NCBI RefSeq assembly: GCF_003614435.1
Contig: NZ_CP025546.1
Coordinates: forward strand, 3,720,001-3,784,000
Length of the DNA stretch: 64,000 nucleotides
Direction: 5' to 3'
From: Mycobacterium paragordonae
GTDB lineage: Bacteria; Actinomycetota; Actinomycetes; Mycobacteriales; Mycobacteriaceae
The notes beneath the pieces are model-generated. The model was not told the DNA's origin. It searched no databases and saw only the letters and a list, made by a program, of their open reading frames with translations. Made by a program: the position numbers and the translations under genes. Positions 1 through 9,456 of the stretch are shown piece by piece. How positions within the stretch are numbered: the stretch's first letter is position 1; each line of letters begins with the position of its first letter.

Positions 1-357
1 GCCGACACCTCGATCGGGCTGCCCTCTTGGTCGGAGCGGGTGGGAGAAATGTGGTGCCAGGAGTTCCTCGCCGCAGGTGCCGAGATTTTGAACTGTCCTG
101 CCCTGCTTTCCCGCTCACACATCGACGGCCGGGGAGCGTCACGGCAAGACTCGGCTGATATCACCGAGACCACCAACGCAGTCGTTGCGCTTGCCGAAAC
201 GTTCCGTTGTGTTGCGGACGTAAGAGTAAGTGCCACTGGACACTTGCCGAAAATCGGCCTCGTTCTCGCCGGCGACGCACTCAGCCAGGACGAGTTGGAC
301 CGGTTCACCACCCGTGCGCAGAACCTACCCGCGGAAGTGACGATTCTTCCTTCTTAG
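1..357 (+). CDS. Hypothetical protein, 3' part (runs off left edge)
   Basis: The reading frame is open from the first base of the window to a TAG at 355-357, so only the C-terminal ~118 residues are present. A GTG at position 40 could in principle start a shorter protein, but the codons before it (ADTSIGLPSWSER) read like continuing protein and no ribosome site precedes it. The fragment has no membrane segment, signal peptide or motif that I recognise. It is soluble-looking, with a possible alpha/beta alternation near its end (KIGLVLAGDALSQDEL). It converges on the thioesterase gene that ends at 368. Function unknown. Confidence 0.55.
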   Translation, partial: ADTSIGLPSWSERVGEMWCQEFLAAGAEILNCPALLSRSHIDGRGASRQDSADITETTNAVVALAETFRCVADVRVSATGHLPKIGLVLAGDALSQDELDRFTTRAQNLPAEVTILPS

Positions 358-367
358 GTCTGACGTC

Positions 368-1195
368 CTAAGCTCGCGGCGCCGGAAAGTACATCTCCTG
401 TCGCACCGTGCACACCAGGTCGCCGTTGCGGTTGAACATCGTGCCGCTCGCCAGCGCGAGCGAGTCGGCGCTACTCGGCGAAGACCGTTGGAACAGAAGC
501 CAATCCGACAACACCGCCGGCGAATGGAACCACATCGAATGGTCGCGCTGGGACGACTCCCCGACTCCCCCGTACGCCGCGAAGGCCGGCTCCGTCAGCG
601 TCACCGCGGACAGGTAGGCCACCAGGCTCGCGGTCAGCACCGGATCGTCGGGCACCGCGCCGTCCGGCCGCCACCACATCGCCGACCGTGCCGGAGGGAC
701 ACTTTCGCTGTCGATGACCCGCCGCTCGAACCAGCGCAGGCTTGCGTACTGCCCCTGTGAATTCGGGTCGGACTCGGCGAGGTGCGGCGCCACCCACGGC
801 AACGTCTCGGGCTCGGGCGCCGCCGGGATCGGCGGCTGATAAACGACCCGAGCAGACGCGGGATCGGCAACCTTGAACGACGACATCGCCTCCATCAGAA
901 TCTTGTCGTCCTGGCGCGCGGTGACCCGGCGCGCTGAAAAGGTCCGTCCCTCTTGCAGATTCACCACTTCGAAGTCCACCGGCCGGCGAGCGTCACCAGG
1001 GCGCAGGAAATACGTGTGCACACTGTGCGGCGCGCGGCCGGGCGCGGTGTAGGACGCAGCCAACAACGCCTGGGCCGAGATATGCCCACCGAGGATGTGG
1101 TGGTGCGGTGCGGGCAGCTGTCGACCGGCGAAGAGCCACGGCTCGACGCGGGCCAGCTCCATGGTGGCAAGCACGTCGCCGAGAGAGGATGACAT
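368..1195 (-). CDS. tesB: Acyl-CoA thioesterase II (TesB-type double hot-dog)
   Basis: The 275-residue protein has the length and pattern of TesB-family acyl-CoA thioesterases, which hydrolyse fatty acyl-CoA to free acid and CoA in the cytosol. The N-terminal hot-dog half carries the segment GGHISAQALLAA followed by SVHTYFLRPGD and the stretch GRTFSARRVTARQD, all typical of the family. The second half contains the region around TASLVAYLSA and ends with HSMWFHSPAVLSDWLLFQRSSPS and NRNGDLVCTVRQE, matching the C-terminal hot-dog. The gene lies 36 bases after the CobW-type GTPase gene on the same strand, so co-transcription is possible. Substrate chain length cannot be read from sequence. Confidence 0.9.
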   Translation of the reverse strand: MSSSLGDVLATMELARVEPWLFAGRQLPAPHHHILGGHISAQALLAASYTAPGRAPHSVHTYFLRPGDARRPVDFEVVNLQEGRTFSARRVTARQDDKILMEAMSSFKVADPASARVVYQPPIPAAPEPETLPWVAPHLAESDPNSQGQYASLRWFERRVIDSESVPPARSAMWWRPDGAVPDDPVLTASLVAYLSAVTLTEPAFAAYGGVGESSQRDHSMWFHSPAVLSDWLLFQRSSPSSADSLALASGTMFNRNGDLVCTVRQEMYFPAPRA

Positions 1196-1231
1196 CGCAA
1201 CGTATCTTGCCCGATCACTACCCGAGCAGGC

Positions 1232-2248
1232 TCAGCAGCTGAGCCGCCGGTACCGCTGCAGCCGCCGCAGCGCCGCCGCCGACGCCGGAGCAGTGACGGG
1301 TTGCAGTGCCCGGATGAGGTCAGCCCGAACGGCGGGGACGTCGAGATGCATGCCGATGGCCACCAGACAGTTCCCGACGGCCCGCGGCGGAGCCTTGGCG
1401 ATGTGGATGGCGCTGCCCACCAGGTTGACGACATAGTTGCGGACCGAACGCCCGTGCCGGACCGCCACCACGCCCTTGAGCCGGAAGACTCCGACTGACG
1501 GGCGTTCGAGCAGGTCAAACAACGCGTCGAGGTCGATGCAACCGGTGCTGGTGACCGTGACGGCGTCGGCATGGACGTGGTCGTGCTCAAGCTCCGAATC
1601 GAGCAACAGCTCCCGAAACGAAAGTTGCCCAGCCTCCTCCGACGACTCCAACGGGTCGAACAGCAGCGCGGGGTCGATCCGGCCACCGGTGGTGCCCACC
1701 ACCTGAACCCGTGGGTTGCGTTGCGCCACACGCTGCCTGACACGCTCCAGCACGTCCGCCCGCTCCGCATCGGGCACCTGATCGAGCTTGTTGACGACCA
1801 CCAGCGAGGCCGCGCCATAGCGCACCGGGGGCAGTTCGGTGCGGTCGACGGTGTCAAAGTGGTTGACCGCGTCCACGACGTCGACCAGGCCGCCGCTGCG
1901 AACCCCGGACAACTTGCTGAAACCGATGATCCGAGCGATCGACACCGGATCGGCCAGCCCGCTGGCTTCGACGACGATGGCGTCGAGGCGACGGGCCGGG
2001 TCCGCGAGCTTGGCGAGGGCGTCGTCGAGCCCACCGTCGTCGGGCAGGCAGCAGATGCATCCACCGGCGATCGAGGCGGGCTCGTCGACCTGGCCGGCCA
2101 CCAGCCCGGCGTCGACATTGAGCTCGCCGAAGTCGTTGACCACTACCCCGAGCCGCGTACCAGGGCTGCGCAGCAAATGGTTCAGCAGGGTCGTCTTGCC
2201 GGCGCCGAGATGCCCGGTGAGCGCGATCACAGGAATCGCAGACAACAC
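1232..2248 (-). CDS. CobW/CobP47K-family G3E GTPase (metal-handling)
   Basis: The protein has the G3E P-loop [15 protein letters not shown] near its N terminus and the family metal-binding CxCC motif in [12 protein letters not shown], followed by the guanine-specificity region [14 protein letters not shown]-terminal CobW_C domain contains [15 protein letters not shown]. Proteins of this family bind zinc or cobalt and act as metal chaperones or insertases in the cytosol. The frame is open to 2275, but a GTG at 2248 (or the adjacent TTG) behind a GGGAGAGA stretch gives the usual family N terminus ([10 protein letters not shown]), so I place the start there with moderate certainty. No clear Zur-type operator is visible upstream. 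Which metal and client are involved is unknown. Confidence 0.85.
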   Translation of the reverse strand: MLSAIPVIALTGHLGAGKTTLLNHLLRSPGTRLGVVVNDFGELNVDAGLVAGQVDEPASIAGGCICCLPDDGGLDDALAKLADPARRLDAIVVEASGLADPVSIARIIGFSKLSGVRSGGLVDVVDAVNHFDTVDRTELPPVRYGAASLVVVNKLDQVPDAERADVLERVRQRVAQRNPRVQVVGTTGGRIDPALLFDPLESSEEAGQLSFRELLLDSELEHDHVHADAVTVTSTGCIDLDALFDLLERPSVGVFRLKGVVAVRHGRSVRNYVVNLVGSAIHIAKAPPRAVGNCLVAIGMHLDVPAVRADLIRALQPVTAPASAAALRRLQRYRRLSC

Positions 2249-2419
2249 TCTCTCCCGACGTCGGCACCAGGTCATGGCAAGGCTAACCGGAGCGTCAGGC
2301 GGGCCGTTCGTCCTAGCCGTTTTCTTAGGTTTGGCTATCGGTGCCGTAGGCTTTGCGGCGATTTGTGAACGCAGACGCGCACCCCTCGGCGCTCAACCAA
2401 CCGAACGGACTTCAAGCAA

Positions 2420-3955
2420 GTGATCATCGGAATACCACGCGAGTCTCTCTCCGGTGAGACGCGTGTTGCCGCCACGCCGCAGACCGTCGGGCAACTCATC
2501 AAGCTCGGCTACTCGGTGGTCGTCGAATCCGAAGCCGGAGCCGCCGCGAGCTTCCTGGACAGCGCCTACGACGAGGCCGGCGCCGACATTGGGTCGCCCG
2601 AGCAGGCCTGGACGGCCGACATCGTCTTGAAGGTGAATGCCCCGAACGACGACGAGATCGCCGCCCTGCGCGACGGCGCGACCCTGGTCAGCCTCATCTC
2701 CCCCGGGCTGCACCCCGAGCTGGTCGAAAAGCTGACCACCCGCAAGATCACCGTGCTGGCCATGGACGCGGTGCCCCGCATCTCGCGCGCCCAGTCCCTG
2801 GACGTCCTGTCGTCGATGGCCAACATCGCCGGGTACCGCGCGGTCATCGAAGCGGCGCACGCGTTCGGCCGGTTCTTCACCGGTCAGGTGACGGCCGCCG
2901 GCAAGGTGCCGCCCGCCAAGGTGCTCGTCGTGGGCGCCGGGGTAGCCGGTCTTTCCGCAATCGGGGCGGCGGGCAGCCTGGGCGCCATCGTGCGTGCCAC
3001 CGACCCACGGCCAGAGGTCGCCGATCAGGTGAAATCCCTTGGCGGTGAGTATATTTCGGTCGACGACAGCGAGGCCGAAGTGTCCGCCACCGGATACGCC
3101 AAGGAGATGAGCGAGGACTACAAGGCCCGTGAGGCGCAGCTGTACGCCGAACAGTGCCAGGACGTCGACATCATCATCACCACCGCACTGATCCCCGGCA
3201 AACCGGCACCGCGGATCATCACGGCGGACATGGTCGCCGGCATGACCCCGGGCAGCGTCATCGTGGATATGGCCGCGTCCAACGGCGGCAACGTCGAGGG
3301 CACGGTCAAGGACCAGCTCGTCGTCACCGACAACGACGTGACCATCATCGGCTACACGGACCTGGCCGGACGGCTCCCCGCCCAGTCCTCCCAGCTCTAC
3401 GGCACCAACCTGGTCAACCTGCTGAAGCTGATGACGCCGGAGAAGGACGGACAACTCGTCCTCAATTTCGACGACGTGGTCCAGCGGTCCATGACCGTGG
3501 TCCGCGACGGCGAGTCCACCTGGCCCCCGCCGCCGGTGCAGGTCTCGGCAGCACCTGCCGTCCCGGCGGCCGCCGCGCCGGTCAAGGAGTCGCACGCCAA
3601 GCAACCGATGTCCAACAAGCGCCGGCTGACGACCACACTGATCGCCGCGGCGGTGCTGTTCGGCCTCATCGCGATCTCACCGGCCGCCCTGCAGGTGCAC
3701 CTCACGGTGTTCGCGTTGGCCATTGTGATCGGCTACTACGTGATCGGCCACGTCCATCACGCCCTGCACACTCCGCTGATGTCGGTGACCAATGCGATCT
3801 CCGGAATCATCGTGCTGGGCGCTTTGCTGCAGATCGGAAAAGAGAACCTCCCGATCACCGTGGTGTCCTGTGCGGCGATCCTGCTGGCCAGCATCAACAT
3901 CTTCGGCGGCTTCGCGGTGACGCGACGCATGCTGGCCATGTTCTCCCGCAGCTGA
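2420..3955 (+). CDS. pntA: NAD(P) transhydrogenase alpha subunit, fused form
   Basis: This 511-residue protein is the NAD(H)-binding (dI) subunit of proton-translocating transhydrogenase together with the membrane dII-alpha segment. The N terminus ([18 protein letters not shown]) and the Rossmann motif [22 protein letters not shown] with TDPRPEV are diagnostic. After a Pro/Ala-rich linker near residue 380 come about four hydrophobic helices, from [16 protein letters not shown] to the C terminus. The protein transfers hydride between NADH and NADP+ in the inner membrane with PntB. M. tuberculosis has separate pntAa and pntAb genes, as I recall, whereas here they are one uninterrupted frame as in E. 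coli. The start is a GTG; pntB follows after 29 bases. Confidence 0.95.
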   Translation: MIIGIPRESLSGETRVAATPQTVGQLIKLGYSVVVESEAGAAASFLDSAYDEAGADIGSPEQAWTADIVLKVNAPNDDEIAALRDGATLVSLISPGLHPELVEKLTTRKITVLAMDAVPRISRAQSLDVLSSMANIAGYRAVIEAAHAFGRFFTGQVTAAGKVPPAKVLVVGAGVAGLSAIGAAGSLGAIVRATDPRPEVADQVKSLGGEYISVDDSEAEVSATGYAKEMSEDYKAREAQLYAEQCQDVDIIITTALIPGKPAPRIITADMVAGMTPGSVIVDMAASNGGNVEGTVKDQLVVTDNDVTIIGYTDLAGRLPAQSSQLYGTNLVNLLKLMTPEKDGQLVLNFDDVVQRSMTVVRDGESTWPPPPVQVSAAPAVPAAAAPVKESHAKQPMSNKRRLTTTLIAAAVLFGLIAISPAALQVHLTVFALAIVIGYYVIGHVHHALHTPLMSVTNAISGIIVLGALLQIGKENLPITVVSCAAILLASINIFGGFAVTRRMLAMFSRS

Positions 3956-3984
3956 GCCTGCGCACCCAATCGGAGGATCATCCC

Positions 3985-5406
3985 TTGTTCACGATAGAAA
4001 CCGCCGCCAAAGCGGCATACGTCGTCGCGGCCCTGCTGTTCATCCTGGCGCTCGCCGGGCTGTCCAAGCACGAAACGTCGCGGGCCGGAAACACGTTCGG
4101 CATCTTCGGCATGGCCGTAGCACTGGCCGCCACCATCGCCCTGGCGATTAACGGACACATCGAGTCGCTGGGAGTGGCGCTGCTGGCCGGTGCCGTCGCG
4201 GTAGGCGCGGCAATTGGTCTGTGGCGCGCCCGGGTGGTCGAGATGACCGGCATGCCCGAACTGATCGCATTGCTGCACTCGTTCGTCGGTTTGGCCGCCG
4301 TGCTGGTCGGCTGGAACGGCTACCTGTTCGTGGAGCACAACCCTGGTGGCGCCGAGGCGGCCACCCTGCGCGCGGAGGGCCTGGGCGGCATCCACTCGGC
4401 CGAGGTCGTCATCGGCGTCTTCATCGGTGCCGTGACCTTCACCGGCTCGATCGTGGCGAACCTCAAACTCTCGGCGCGAATCAAGTCGGCGCCGATGATG
4501 CTTCCGGGCAAGAACTTCCTGAACGTCGGCGCGCTGGTGCTGTTCGGCGCCCTCACGGTGTGGTTCGTGATCAACCCGACGATCTGGCTTCTCGCCGCCG
4601 TCACCGCGCTCGCCCTGCTGCTCGGGTGGCACCTGGTCGCGTCCATCGGCGGCGGCGACATGCCCGTTGTCGTGTCGATGCTTAACAGCTATTCGGGATG
4701 GGCCGCGGCCGCATCCGGCTTCCTGCTCAGCAACGACCTGCTGATCATTACCGGTGCCCTGGTCGGATCTTCCGGTGCGTACCTGTCCTACATCATGTGC
4801 AAGGCGATGAACCGCTCGTTCATCTCCGTGATCGCCGGCGGCTTCGGCATCGAGGCGGGTCCGGCCGAGGACAAGGACTACGGCGAGCACCGGGAGGTCA
4901 CCGCCGAAGGAGCCGCCGAACTGCTCGGCTCGGCCGACTCGGTGATCATCACGCCGGGATACGGGATGGCTGTCGCGCAGGCCCAGAACGCCGTCGCCGA
5001 GCTGACCCGCAAACTGCGTGCCCGCGGCGTCAACGTCAGGTTCGGCATCCACCCGGTCGCGGGACGCCTGCCCGGCCACATGAACGTGCTGCTGGCCGAG
5101 GCGAAGGTGCCCTACGACATCGTGCTGGAAATGGACGAGATCAACGACGACTTCTCCGACACCGCCGTCGTCCTGGTCATCGGCGCCAACGACACCGTCA
5201 ACCCGGCGGCCGCCGAAGACCCGAGCAGCCCCATCGCCGGTATGCCGGTGCTGACCGTCTGGGACGCCGACAACGTGGTCGTGTTCAAACGTTCGATGGC
5301 CTCCGGCTACGCCGGCGTGCAGAACCCGCTGTTCTTCCGGGAGAACACCGCGATGCTGTTCGGCGACGCGCGCGACCGGGTCGAGGCGATCCTCGCGGCG
5401 CTCTAG
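3985..5406 (+). CDS. pntB: NAD(P) transhydrogenase beta subunit
   Basis: The 473-residue protein has a long series of N-terminal transmembrane helices and a C-terminal NADP(H)-binding domain, recognisable from [15 protein letters not shown], then [19 protein letters not shown] and [14 protein letters not shown]. It pairs with PntA to form the proton channel and NADP-binding part of the transhydrogenase. The open frame extends far upstream, but a TTG at 3985 preceded by GGAGGA at 3972-3977 gives the family N terminus ([18 protein letters not shown]) and is taken as the start. It is in an operon with pntA. The end of the gene is followed directly by the tandem-repeat region. Confidence 0.95.
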   Translation: MFTIETAAKAAYVVAALLFILALAGLSKHETSRAGNTFGIFGMAVALAATIALAINGHIESLGVALLAGAVAVGAAIGLWRARVVEMTGMPELIALLHSFVGLAAVLVGWNGYLFVEHNPGGAEAATLRAEGLGGIHSAEVVIGVFIGAVTFTGSIVANLKLSARIKSAPMMLPGKNFLNVGALVLFGALTVWFVINPTIWLLAAVTALALLLGWHLVASIGGGDMPVVVSMLNSYSGWAAAASGFLLSNDLLIITGALVGSSGAYLSYIMCKAMNRSFISVIAGGFGIEAGPAEDKDYGEHREVTAEGAAELLGSADSVIITPGYGMAVAQAQNAVAELTRKLRARGVNVRFGIHPVAGRLPGHMNVLLAEAKVPYDIVLEMDEINDDFSDTAVVLVIGANDTVNPAAAEDPSSPIAGMPVLTVWDADNVVVFKRSMASGYAGVQNPLFFRENTAMLFGDARDRVEAILAAL

Positions 5407-5858
5407 CGTCGCGTCGCGCTTGTAGTGGCGGCGGTTCGGCTCGCCGAGATTGCCGCTACGGTCGCGGTTTGCCGTTCGAGCGCAACCACCACCGCGGTCT
5501 CGCGGGGGGCGCTGCCGTCGCTACTTGCGGCGTCAACGGTTCAGCTCGCCGAGATTGCCGCTACGGTCGCGGATCGCCTACCGAGCACAACCACCACCGC
5601 CGTCTCGCGGGGGGCGCTGCCGTCGCAGCTGCGGCGACGGCAGGTCGGCTCGCCGAGATTGCCCCTACGGTCGCGGATCGCCTACCGAGCACAACCACCA
5701 CCGCCATCTCGCGGGGCAACTGCAGTCGCGCTGCGGCGGGGGATGATCCGTGTGAGTATTCGATGTGATGACGAACCGGTGTGCCGAAAGCCCGGAAGCC
5801 GGGCAGCGAACTCGATACGCTTGGCGCACACACCGGTGATTGACGCTTAGGGGGCGAC
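5407..5858. other. Intergenic region with tandem repeats and hairpins
   Basis: This 452-base stretch between pntB and the PE_PGRS gene holds no convincing gene. Most of it is three copies of a ~105-base repeat (separate entry). Beyond them lies a short hairpin GCCCGG-AAG-CCGGGC at about 5790-5804. It is nested inside a longer inverted repeat, ACCGGTGTG at 5775-5783 with CACACCGGT at 5829-5837. The segment TTAGGGGG at 5848-5855 is the likely ribosome site of the PE_PGRS gene. The nested inverted repeats could act as a terminator for pntAB or as a structured leader for the PE_PGRS mRNA. Confidence 0.6.
5433..5740. repeat. Three tandem copies of a ~105-bp repeat (VNTR-like)
   Basis: The sequence TCGCCGAGATTGCC recurs at 5441, 5546 and 5650, giving periods of 105 and 104 bases. 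Each copy continues through CTACGGTCGCGG, an ACAACCACCACCGC-type stretch and TCTCGCGGGG. Copies 1 and 2 stay similar over their whole length and copy 3 decays after about 5715. The period of the first two copies is a multiple of three, so a frame stays open across them, but the third copy shifts frame, which argues against a protein. The layout resembles mycobacterial MIRU/VNTR loci in intergenic positions, though I do not recognise this unit as a named one. Confidence 0.85.
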
Positions 5859-7514
5859 GTGTCGTTTCTAGCCGTGGCTCCTGACTGGGTCACGTCGGCG
5901 GCAGCGGATCTGGAGAACATCGGTTCTGCGCTGGCCGCGGCCAACGCCGCGGCAGCTCTTCCGACCACGGGGGTCGCGGCCGCCGCGGCCGATGAAGTCT
6001 CGACCGCGATCGCTTCCCTGTTCGCCGGGTTCGGCCAGGAATATCAGGCCATCAACACCCAGCTCAGCGCGTTCCAGCAGCAGTTCGTGCTGTTGCTCGG
6101 CGGCTCGGCCGGCTCGTACGCGACCGCAGAGGCGACGGCCGCGTCCGTGCTCGACCCCGTTTTCGGCATCATCAATACGCCCACGCAGCTGCTGCTGGGA
6201 CGTCCGCTGATCGGTGACGGAGCGGCGGGCACTGCCGCATCGCCCAACGGCGGGGCCGGCGGGTTGCTGTGGGGCAATGGCGGGGCCGGGTACTCGCCCG
6301 CGACCGGGCCGGGAGGTGCGGGCGGTTCGGCCGGATTCGTCGGCAACGGCGGCGCGGGAGGCACCGGCGGGATCGGCGCAGTCGGTGGCGCCGGTGGCAA
6401 CGGCGGCTGGTTGTACGGGAATGGCGGCTACGGCGGCTGGGGCGGTGCAAACGCCGGGGGCGTCGGCGGAAACGGCGGTGCCGGCGGAATTGCCTATTTG
6501 CTGGGCAATGGTGGCTACGGCGGCGCGGGCGGCCTTGGCAACGATCCGCTACTGCCTCTCGGCTACGGCGGGACCGGCGGCCACGGCGGCATGATCTGGG
6601 GCAATCAGGGCTTCAGCGGCGCGGGCTGGGACGGCAAGACGATTTCGATGCCGACCGTCCAAACCACCGAACCGATAGTCAACCTGTCCGTCAACGGCCA
6701 AACCAGCGGCCCGATCCTGGTCGACACCGGATCCGCCGGACTGGTCATGCAGATCAAGGACATCGGCGGGCTGCCGGGATTGCTCAAGCTCGGCATCCCG
6801 CACGGACTCAACATCAGCGCCTACAGCGGTGGCCTGACCTACCTCTACGCCAGCTACCCCACGTCGGTGGACTTCGGCAACGGCATCGTCAGCTCACCCA
6901 CCGCAGTAAATGTTGTGCTGTTCTCCCTGCCAACTTCGCCGTTTGCGATCAACGCATACTTCACCGAGTTCTTGAAGAACCCGTTCACGACGCCGTTCGA
7001 CGCGTATTTCGCGACCGCCGGCGTGGACGGGGTGTTGGGCGTAGGCCCGAACGCGGTCGGCCCAGGCCCGAACATTCCGACCCAGGCTTTGCCGGGCGCG
7101 CTGGCCCAGGGCTTGCAGATCGACATGCAGAATCAAAAGTTGACGTTCGGTCCGAACCCGGACCCGACGCCCGGGTTCTCGATCAACGGCTCCCCGATCT
7201 CCACGCTGTATGTGAAAGTTGGGGCCGGACCGTTGCAAGCGGTCCCGTCGATTGTCGATTCTGGCGGCGTGCTTGGCACTATGCCGTCTTCCGTGATCGG
7301 TGGAGCGGGGAGTCTACCCGCAGGGACAGATATATATGTTTACGGCGACGCCGCCGGTACGAAGGAGCTTTACCACTACAACACGAGTTGGTACACACCG
7401 ACGGTGATCTCGTCCGGCCTGATGAACACCGGCTACCTGCCATTCGCAACCCAACCCATCTACATCAGCAACTCGCCAGGCGGGGTCGGCACCACAGTCG
7501 TCAACACCCCTTAA
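5859..7514 (+). CDS. PE_PGRS protein with C-terminal aspartic protease domain (PecA-like)
   Basis: Residues 1-~95 form a PE domain (with PD in place of the Pro-Glu pair), followed by the GRPLIGDGA linker. A fairly short PGRS segment of Gly-Gly-Ala/Asn repeats runs to about residue 250. The remaining ~290 residues are non-repetitive. They carry two aspartic-protease signatures, V-D-T-G-S-A-G with catalytic Asp at residue 289 and V-D-S-G-G with Asp at residue 467. This is the architecture of the mycobacterial surface protease PecA (PE_PGRS35) and relatives such as PE_PGRS16, which are exported by ESX-5 and can cleave themselves and lipases such as LipY. The GTG start follows AGGGGG at a good distance. 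Both catalytic Asp residues are intact, so activity is expected. Confidence 0.88.
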   Translation: MSFLAVAPDWVTSAAADLENIGSALAAANAAAALPTTGVAAAAADEVSTAIASLFAGFGQEYQAINTQLSAFQQQFVLLLGGSAGSYATAEATAASVLDPVFGIINTPTQLLLGRPLIGDGAAGTAASPNGGAGGLLWGNGGAGYSPATGPGGAGGSAGFVGNGGAGGTGGIGAVGGAGGNGGWLYGNGGYGGWGGANAGGVGGNGGAGGIAYLLGNGGYGGAGGLGNDPLLPLGYGGTGGHGGMIWGNQGFSGAGWDGKTISMPTVQTTEPIVNLSVNGQTSGPILVDTGSAGLVMQIKDIGGLPGLLKLGIPHGLNISAYSGGLTYLYASYPTSVDFGNGIVSSPTAVNVVLFSLPTSPFAINAYFTEFLKNPFTTPFDAYFATAGVDGVLGVGPNAVGPGPNIPTQALPGALAQGLQIDMQNQKLTFGPNPDPTPGFSINGSPISTLYVKVGAGPLQAVPSIVDSGGVLGTMPSSVIGGAGSLPAGTDIYVYGDAAGTKELYHYNTSWYTPTVISSGLMNTGYLPFATQPIYISNSPGGVGTTVVNTP

Positions 7515-7540
7515 TCCAATCCCTCTGCCCCATCACTAAA

Positions 7541-7570
7541 TTCACTCCTGTCACCCCCCGCCGCTAAAGT
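7541..7570 (+). promoter_or_regulatory. Possible SigA-type promoter of the AAA ATPase gene
   Basis: TTCACT at 7541-7546 and TAAAGT at 7565-7570 are separated by 18 bases, and the ATG follows seven bases later at 7578. That is consistent with a leaderless or near-leaderless transcript; no ribosome site is present. The -35 match is weak. Confidence 0.35.
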
Positions 7571-7577
7571 CGGCCCC

Positions 7578-8726
7578 ATGTTGCAGACGATCGCCGTGCG
7601 CGGTTACCGCTCGCTCCGCGACATCGTGCTGCCACTGGGCCGGCTGTCCGTCGTCACCGGGGCCAACGGCACCGGCAAGTCGTCGGTGTACCGCGCACTG
7701 CGCCTGTTGGCCGACTGCGGCCGCGGCGACGTCATCGGCTCGCTGGCGCGAGAGGGTGGTCTGGAATCGGTGCTGTGGGCAGGTCCGGAGCAGCTAACCG
7801 GAGCCCGCAAACAGGGAAAAGCCCAGGGCACCACCCGCAGCCGCCCGCTATCGCTCGAACTCGGTTTCGCCGCAGACGATTTCGGTTACCTCGTCGACCT
7901 CGGCATCCCGCAGATGGCAGGCATCCGCTCGGCATTCTCCCGCGATCCGGAGATCAAGCGCGAGGCGATCTTCGCCGGTCCGGTCCTACGGCGCGCCACC
8001 ACCCTGGTACTCCGCACCCGCGACTTCGCCGAAGTCAGTGGCGATTCCGGGTTCGACGAGCTGAGCCGTACGCTGCCGGCCTACCGCAGCGTGCTCACCG
8101 AATACGCCCACCCACAAGCACTTCCAGAGCTCGCGGCCGTCCGGGAACGGCTCCGTGGGTGGCGCTTCTACGACGGTTTCCGGGTCGACGCCGCCGCCCC
8201 GGCCCGGCTACCGCAAGTCGGCACCCGCACACCGGTGCTCTCCGACGACGGCAAGGATCTGGCCGCCGCGATCCAGACGATCATCGAAGCCGGATTCGAC
8301 GACTTGAGCCGAATCGTCGCCGACGCATTCGACGGCGCCACCCTCGCCGTCGACGTCAACAACGGTCTGTTCGACCTGCAACTGCAACAGCCCGGCATGC
8401 TACGGCCGCTCCGCGCGGCCGAATTGTCAGACGGCACATTGCGATTCCTGTTGTGGGCCGCTGCGCTGCTCAGCCCGCAACGGCCGTCGCTGATGGTGCT
8501 GAACGAACCGGAGACCTCGCTGCACCCGAGGCTCGTCGGCCCGTTGGCCGCCCTGATCCGCATCGCGGCCGAGCACACCCAGGTTGTGGTGGTCACCCAT
8601 TCCGATGCACTTCGGCAGCTTCTCAACGACGCTACCGAGATCGAGCTCTACAAAGATTTCGGCGAGACCCGGATCACCGGACAGAGTTTGCTGACGACAC
8701 CGCCGTGGGACTGGGGCAAACGCTGA
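7578..8726 (+). CDS. AAA family ATPase (RecF/OLD-like predicted ATPase)
   Basis: The 382-residue protein begins with the RecF/SMC-like strand LQTIAVRGYRSLRDIVLPLG and a Walker A GANGTGKSS at residues 28-36. Near the end are a signature-like AAELSDGTLRFLLWAAALLS and a Walker B region VLNEPETSLHPRL, with an H-loop VVVTHS. The Walker B aspartate position is Asn followed by Glu, common in this subgroup. The compact head without a long coiled coil fits the stand-alone 'AAA_21' ATPases. No nuclease, toxin or partner gene sits next to it, so its role (repair, defence or other) is open. It stands between a PE_PGRS gene and a TetR gene in the same direction. Confidence 0.85.
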   Translation: MLQTIAVRGYRSLRDIVLPLGRLSVVTGANGTGKSSVYRALRLLADCGRGDVIGSLAREGGLESVLWAGPEQLTGARKQGKAQGTTRSRPLSLELGFAADDFGYLVDLGIPQMAGIRSAFSRDPEIKREAIFAGPVLRRATTLVLRTRDFAEVSGDSGFDELSRTLPAYRSVLTEYAHPQALPELAAVRERLRGWRFYDGFRVDAAAPARLPQVGTRTPVLSDDGKDLAAAIQTIIEAGFDDLSRIVADAFDGATLAVDVNNGLFDLQLQQPGMLRPLRAAELSDGTLRFLLWAAALLSPQRPSLMVLNEPETSLHPRLVGPLAALIRIAAEHTQVVVVTHSDALRQLLNDATEIELYKDFGETRITGQSLLTTPPWDWGKR

Positions 8727-8754
8727 GGAAAGGTGCGACCAGTCTCTATTTGCG

Positions 8755-8767
8755 TGCAAAGTGTGCA
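8755..8767 (+). promoter_or_regulatory. TetR operator copy 1 (autoregulatory)
   Basis: The 13-mer TGCAAAGTGTGCA is a dyad (TGCA-N5-TGCA) located 20 bases before the tetR start codon. It matches 11 of 13 bases of TGCAAAAAGTGCA found upstream of mmpS at 9432-9444. The pairing of the two sites around one TetR gene and its likely target is the basis for calling it an operator. Confidence 0.6.
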
Positions 8768-8787
8768 GTTTGTGCAAATATGTGGGC

Positions 8788-9396
8788 ATGGGCAATCACT
8801 TGGGCCTTCGCGAGCGCCGCCGCCGGCAGACCAGCGCGGACATCCGCGGGGCCGCCGTGCGCCTGGCGCAAGCACGCGGTTGGGACAAAGTCACCATCGA
8901 GGAGATCTGCGTCCAGGCCGGCATCTCGACCCGCACGTTCTTCAACTACTTCCCGAACAAGGAAGCGGCGATCGCCTACGGCCCCTCGGACCTACCACCA
9001 GAGCTGGCCGAGGAGTTCGTCGCCGCCGGCCCCGCACCGCTCTCGGTTGTCCTGGCGGATCTGATCACCCTGGCCGCCCACCATCTGCGCGACATGCCGC
9101 CGCAGCGCGAGCAGGCCGTGTGCATGCTGGACCTGGCCAAAACCACCCCCGCGGTGCTGGCGGCGTTCCTGGCCGACCTGGAGCGCTTCCAGACCCAGCT
9201 GACCGACATCGTCGCCAAACGCCAGGGCATGCCGTCCGATGACGAGATCCCGGCGCTGATCTCCGCGCTGGCACTGACGGCGGTCCGTTCGGGCATCGAG
9301 CGCTGGTCCAGCAGCGAACCGGAGGACGCGGACGACACGCCGATGCCCTACGTCGAGCGGGCCGCAGCGCTGGTCAACAGCATTTTCAGCAAGTAA
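8788..9396 (+). CDS. TetR-family repressor of the mmpS-mmpL locus
   Basis: The 202-residue protein has a classical TetR N-terminal helix-turn-helix (VTIEEICVQAGISTRTFFNYFPNKEAAI) and an all-helical ligand domain. The frame is open to a GTG at 8761, but that start would lie inside the operator-like sequence, so ATG 8788 (MGNHLGLRERRRRQ) is chosen. Its DNA target is probably the 13-base dyad before its own gene and before mmpS. TetR-mmpS-mmpL loci of this layout in M. abscessus control drug efflux (for example MAB_4384), so this regulator may respond to a lipid or drug ligand. The ligand cannot be inferred. Confidence 0.9.
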   Translation: MGNHLGLRERRRRQTSADIRGAAVRLAQARGWDKVTIEEICVQAGISTRTFFNYFPNKEAAIAYGPSDLPPELAEEFVAAGPAPLSVVLADLITLAAHHLRDMPPQREQAVCMLDLAKTTPAVLAAFLADLERFQTQLTDIVAKRQGMPSDDEIPALISALALTAVRSGIERWSSSEPEDADDTPMPYVERAAALVNSIFSK

Positions 9397-9428
9397 TTGG
9401 CGTGACCGAAAACACATAAACTTGCATG

Positions 9429-9447
9429 ATCTGCAAAAAGTGCAGAT
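9429..9447 (+). promoter_or_regulatory. TetR operator copy 2 (mmpS-mmpL)
   Basis: ATCTGCA-AAAAG-TGCAGAT is a perfect 7-base-arm inverted repeat in the tetR-mmpS intergenic region. Its core TGCAAAAAGTGCA (9432-9444) is almost identical to the dyad before tetR. Position and symmetry fit a TetR dimer site controlling mmpS-mmpL. Confidence 0.65.
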
Positions 9448-9456
9448 TATGTATCC

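Noticed and set aside
2393..3604. 403-codon minus-strand frame across pntA
   Set aside because: Shadow of a strongly coding GC-rich gene; composition (His/Gly/Asp-rich) and lack of motifs are unlike real protein.
5433..5740. CRISPR array
   Set aside because: Repeats are adjacent ~105-base units without spacers and no cas genes are present.
5425..5850. 141-codon frame across the tandem repeats as a repeat protein
   Set aside because: The first two copies keep frame but the third shifts by one base, so the repeat is not maintained as protein.
7578..9396. Defence or toxin-antitoxin system around the AAA ATPase
   Set aside because: No nuclease, toxin or antitoxin partner is adjacent; the next gene is a TetR tied to mmpS-mmpL by matching operators.
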